A stretch of DNA of 33,760 bases from Deltaproteobacteria bacterium (lineage in GTDB: Bacteria; Desulfobacterota; Binatia; DP-6), in assembly GCA_005888095.1 (NCBI GenBank), contig VBKF01000103.1, positions 99,845 to 133,604 on the forward strand, given 5' to 3'. A model generated the notes under the pieces. That model saw only the letters and a program-made list of their open reading frames with translations. It was not told where the DNA came from and did not search any database. Position numbers and translations under genes: made by a program. This document shows positions 32,566 through 33,760 of the stretch, piece after piece. Each line of letters starts with the position of its first letter. Positions within the stretch are counted from its first letter, which is position 1.

Positions 32566-33760
32566 CTATGGGAGCGCTTGCGCCATGCCGGGAATGGCCA
32601 CCGCGCCGGGACCGGGCAGGTCGGCCGCCGCGTCGACCGTCTGGGTGAAGCTCGGCGGGATGCAGAAGATGCTGACCAGCGTTCCGGGCTGCGCGGGGCC
32701 CCCCGTCGTCAGCGCTCCCGCGGGCATGCCCGTCTCGACGATGGTCCTCGAGACGTCGTTGGCGGTGAAGGCGCCCGCGGTCCGCTGGCCGCAGCTCGTG
32801 GAGCCGGTCACGCTGGTGCAGTCCGAGTCCAAGGCGCACGGTACGGGGAGGCACGGCGCGGAACCTGGACACGTCGCGCAGGGCAGGCCCGGCGCACAGC
32901 CGCAGCTGGCGCCCGTCGCCAAGCCGTTGCACCGCCGGGCGAAGGTGTTGAGCGTCTTGTTCCTGCAGAAGCCGCAGAAGACGTTCACCTGACCGGGCAG
33001 GTCGACCGCGGTCTTCGTGACCGTGCCCGAATCGAGCACGAAGGAGATCGGCAGGGCGCCGATGTTGCTGGCGGGCGGGGGCGGACAGTCGTGGCTGGTC
33101 GGATAGTCGCCATCGATCGCGGTGTCGCCCGGCGTGCAGGCGAGGCCGTCGTTGGCGCCGCCGTTGCACGTGTTGGTGGTCGCATTGCAGATCGGGCAGG
33201 GCTGGATGAAGGTCTTGCACGCACCGCCGCCCGGGCAGTCCGCGTCGGTGATGCACCCGAAGTCGGCATTCGAACCGCCCACGCATACGCCCGGGTTGCA
33301 CGTGCCGGACTGTATGCAATCGTCGCCGGCAGCGCTGCAGCAAACCGTGTTGGGCGCTTGCCCGCCGCCGCTCGCGCAGCGGCTCGTATCGTTGACGCAG
33401 GTACCGCCCGGACACGAGTTCTGCGCGACGGTGCCGCAGCCTCCAGGGCCGGTGCAGGGCGCGCCGGGCGTCGACCCGCCAACGCACCGCATCGGCATGA
33501 GGTCGCCGGTCAGGAAGAGCTGGGAGCTGAGCGGCACGCTGAGATTGCTGGTGCTGCCGGCATTGCAGTCGCCCATGCCCGACGCATCCGCGGACAGCAC
33601 ATTGATGACGCACGTGCTCGTGGGCGCCCCATTGTTGTTGGGGACCGGGAGCGGCGGGCCGAACAGGCACCCGGCCTTCGTGCACTGGAGCAGCTTGCAC
33701 TTCCCGCCCGGGCAGTCGCCGTCGGTCGTGCACGCGTTGTGATGGTTGGCGCCGCCGGCG
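32566..33760 (-). CDS. Cys-rich secreted protein paralogue (partial, N-terminus beyond window)
   Basis: The last 397 residues of a protein whose 5' end lies outside the window; the frame is open to the edge. It aligns with the C-terminal half of the gene at 30060 over its whole visible length: GCLFGPPLPVPN, CNGGANDGLACTPG, DYPTSHDCPPPP, VNVFCGFCRNKT, STSCGQRTAGAFTANDVSRT, LVSIFCIPPSF and LPGPGAVAIPGMAQALP. Cys positions are mostly kept. The tandem arrangement shows a local gene duplication. The stop is TAG at 32566, 130 bases before the downstream paralogue. Function unknown; predicted extracellular by analogy. Confidence 0.85.
   Translation of the reverse strand, partial: AGGANHHNACTTDGDCPGGKCKLLQCTKAGCLFGPPLPVPNNNGAPTSTCVINVLSADASGMGDCNAGSTSNLSVPLSSQLFLTGDLMPMRCVGGSTPGAPCTGPGGCGTVAQNSCPGGTCVNDTSRCASGGGQAPNTVCCSAAGDDCIQSGTCNPGVCVGGSNADFGCITDADCPGGGACKTFIQPCPICNATTNTCNGGANDGLACTPGDTAIDGDYPTSHDCPPPPASNIGALPISFVLDSGTVTKTAVDLPGQVNVFCGFCRNKTLNTFARRCNGLATGASCGCAPGLPCATCPGSAPCLPVPCALDSDCTSVTGSTSCGQRTAGAFTANDVSRTIVETGMPAGALTTGGPAQPGTLVSIFCIPPSFTQTVDAAADLPGPGAVAIPGMAQALP

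Noticed and set aside
29874-32648. A 924-codon plus-strand frame
   Set aside because: It runs through tRNA-Phe and antisense to the signal-peptide-bearing Cys-rich gene; composition is Ala/Arg/Val low complexity.

Overview
The window is a very GC-rich bacterial chromosome segment. It carries a textbook Gram-negative-style division and cell wall cluster, meso-diaminopimelate-type MurE, glutathione synthetase, and large secreted Cys-rich proteins with poly-threonine linkers. That combination, together with KaiC-like and PIN/DUF433 genes, fits an uncultured deltaproteobacterial-type lineage (Desulfobacterota, Myxococcota or Binatota-like). This placement is an inference from protein style, not from a marker-gene search.

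Positions 1-16004 are conserved housekeeping. On the minus strand runs a dcw operon, mraZ-rsmH-ftsL-ftsI-murE-murF-mraY (mraY cut by the window edge). Its genes overlap by 1 or 4 bases from rsmH down to mraY, and it is driven by a near-consensus promoter followed by MraZ-box-like repeats. Upstream lie the RNase P RNA gene, a coiled-coil/zinc-ribbon protein, a CAT-anticodon tRNA, and the macromolecular synthesis operon rpsU-cvpA-dnaG-rpoD. A glycerophosphodiester phosphodiesterase follows, divergent from the overlapping pair prmA-rsmE.

Positions 16005-29963 are accessory. They hold a RAYT/Y1-type transposase gene broken by a 5-base tandem duplication, gshB, a small excisionase-type HTH gene with its own terminator, a secreted poly-Thr protein, and an orphan solute-binding lipoprotein. 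These are followed by two related hybrid histidine kinases with different sensor halves, a luciferase-like flavin monooxygenase, and a decayed DUF433/PIN-like pair. Last comes a winged-helix gene translationally coupled to a two-domain KaiC ATPase with no kaiA or kaiB in view. The block ends at an integrase C-terminal fragment abutting the 3' end of tRNA-Phe, which suggests an old integrated element.

Positions 30060-33760 carry two tandem paralogous genes for large secreted Cys-rich proteins on the minus strand. The complete one has a duplicated four-Cys helical domain, a poly-Thr linker and a long Cys-rich region; the second runs off the window.

The most promising block for new biology is 20.9-29.5 kb, a possible input-to-output signalling cluster (two HK-REC proteins, KaiC and a coupled winged-helix protein). 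The Cys-rich secreted family at 30-33.7 kb is the second candidate. Many long open frames on the opposite strand are GC-driven artefacts and are not annotated.
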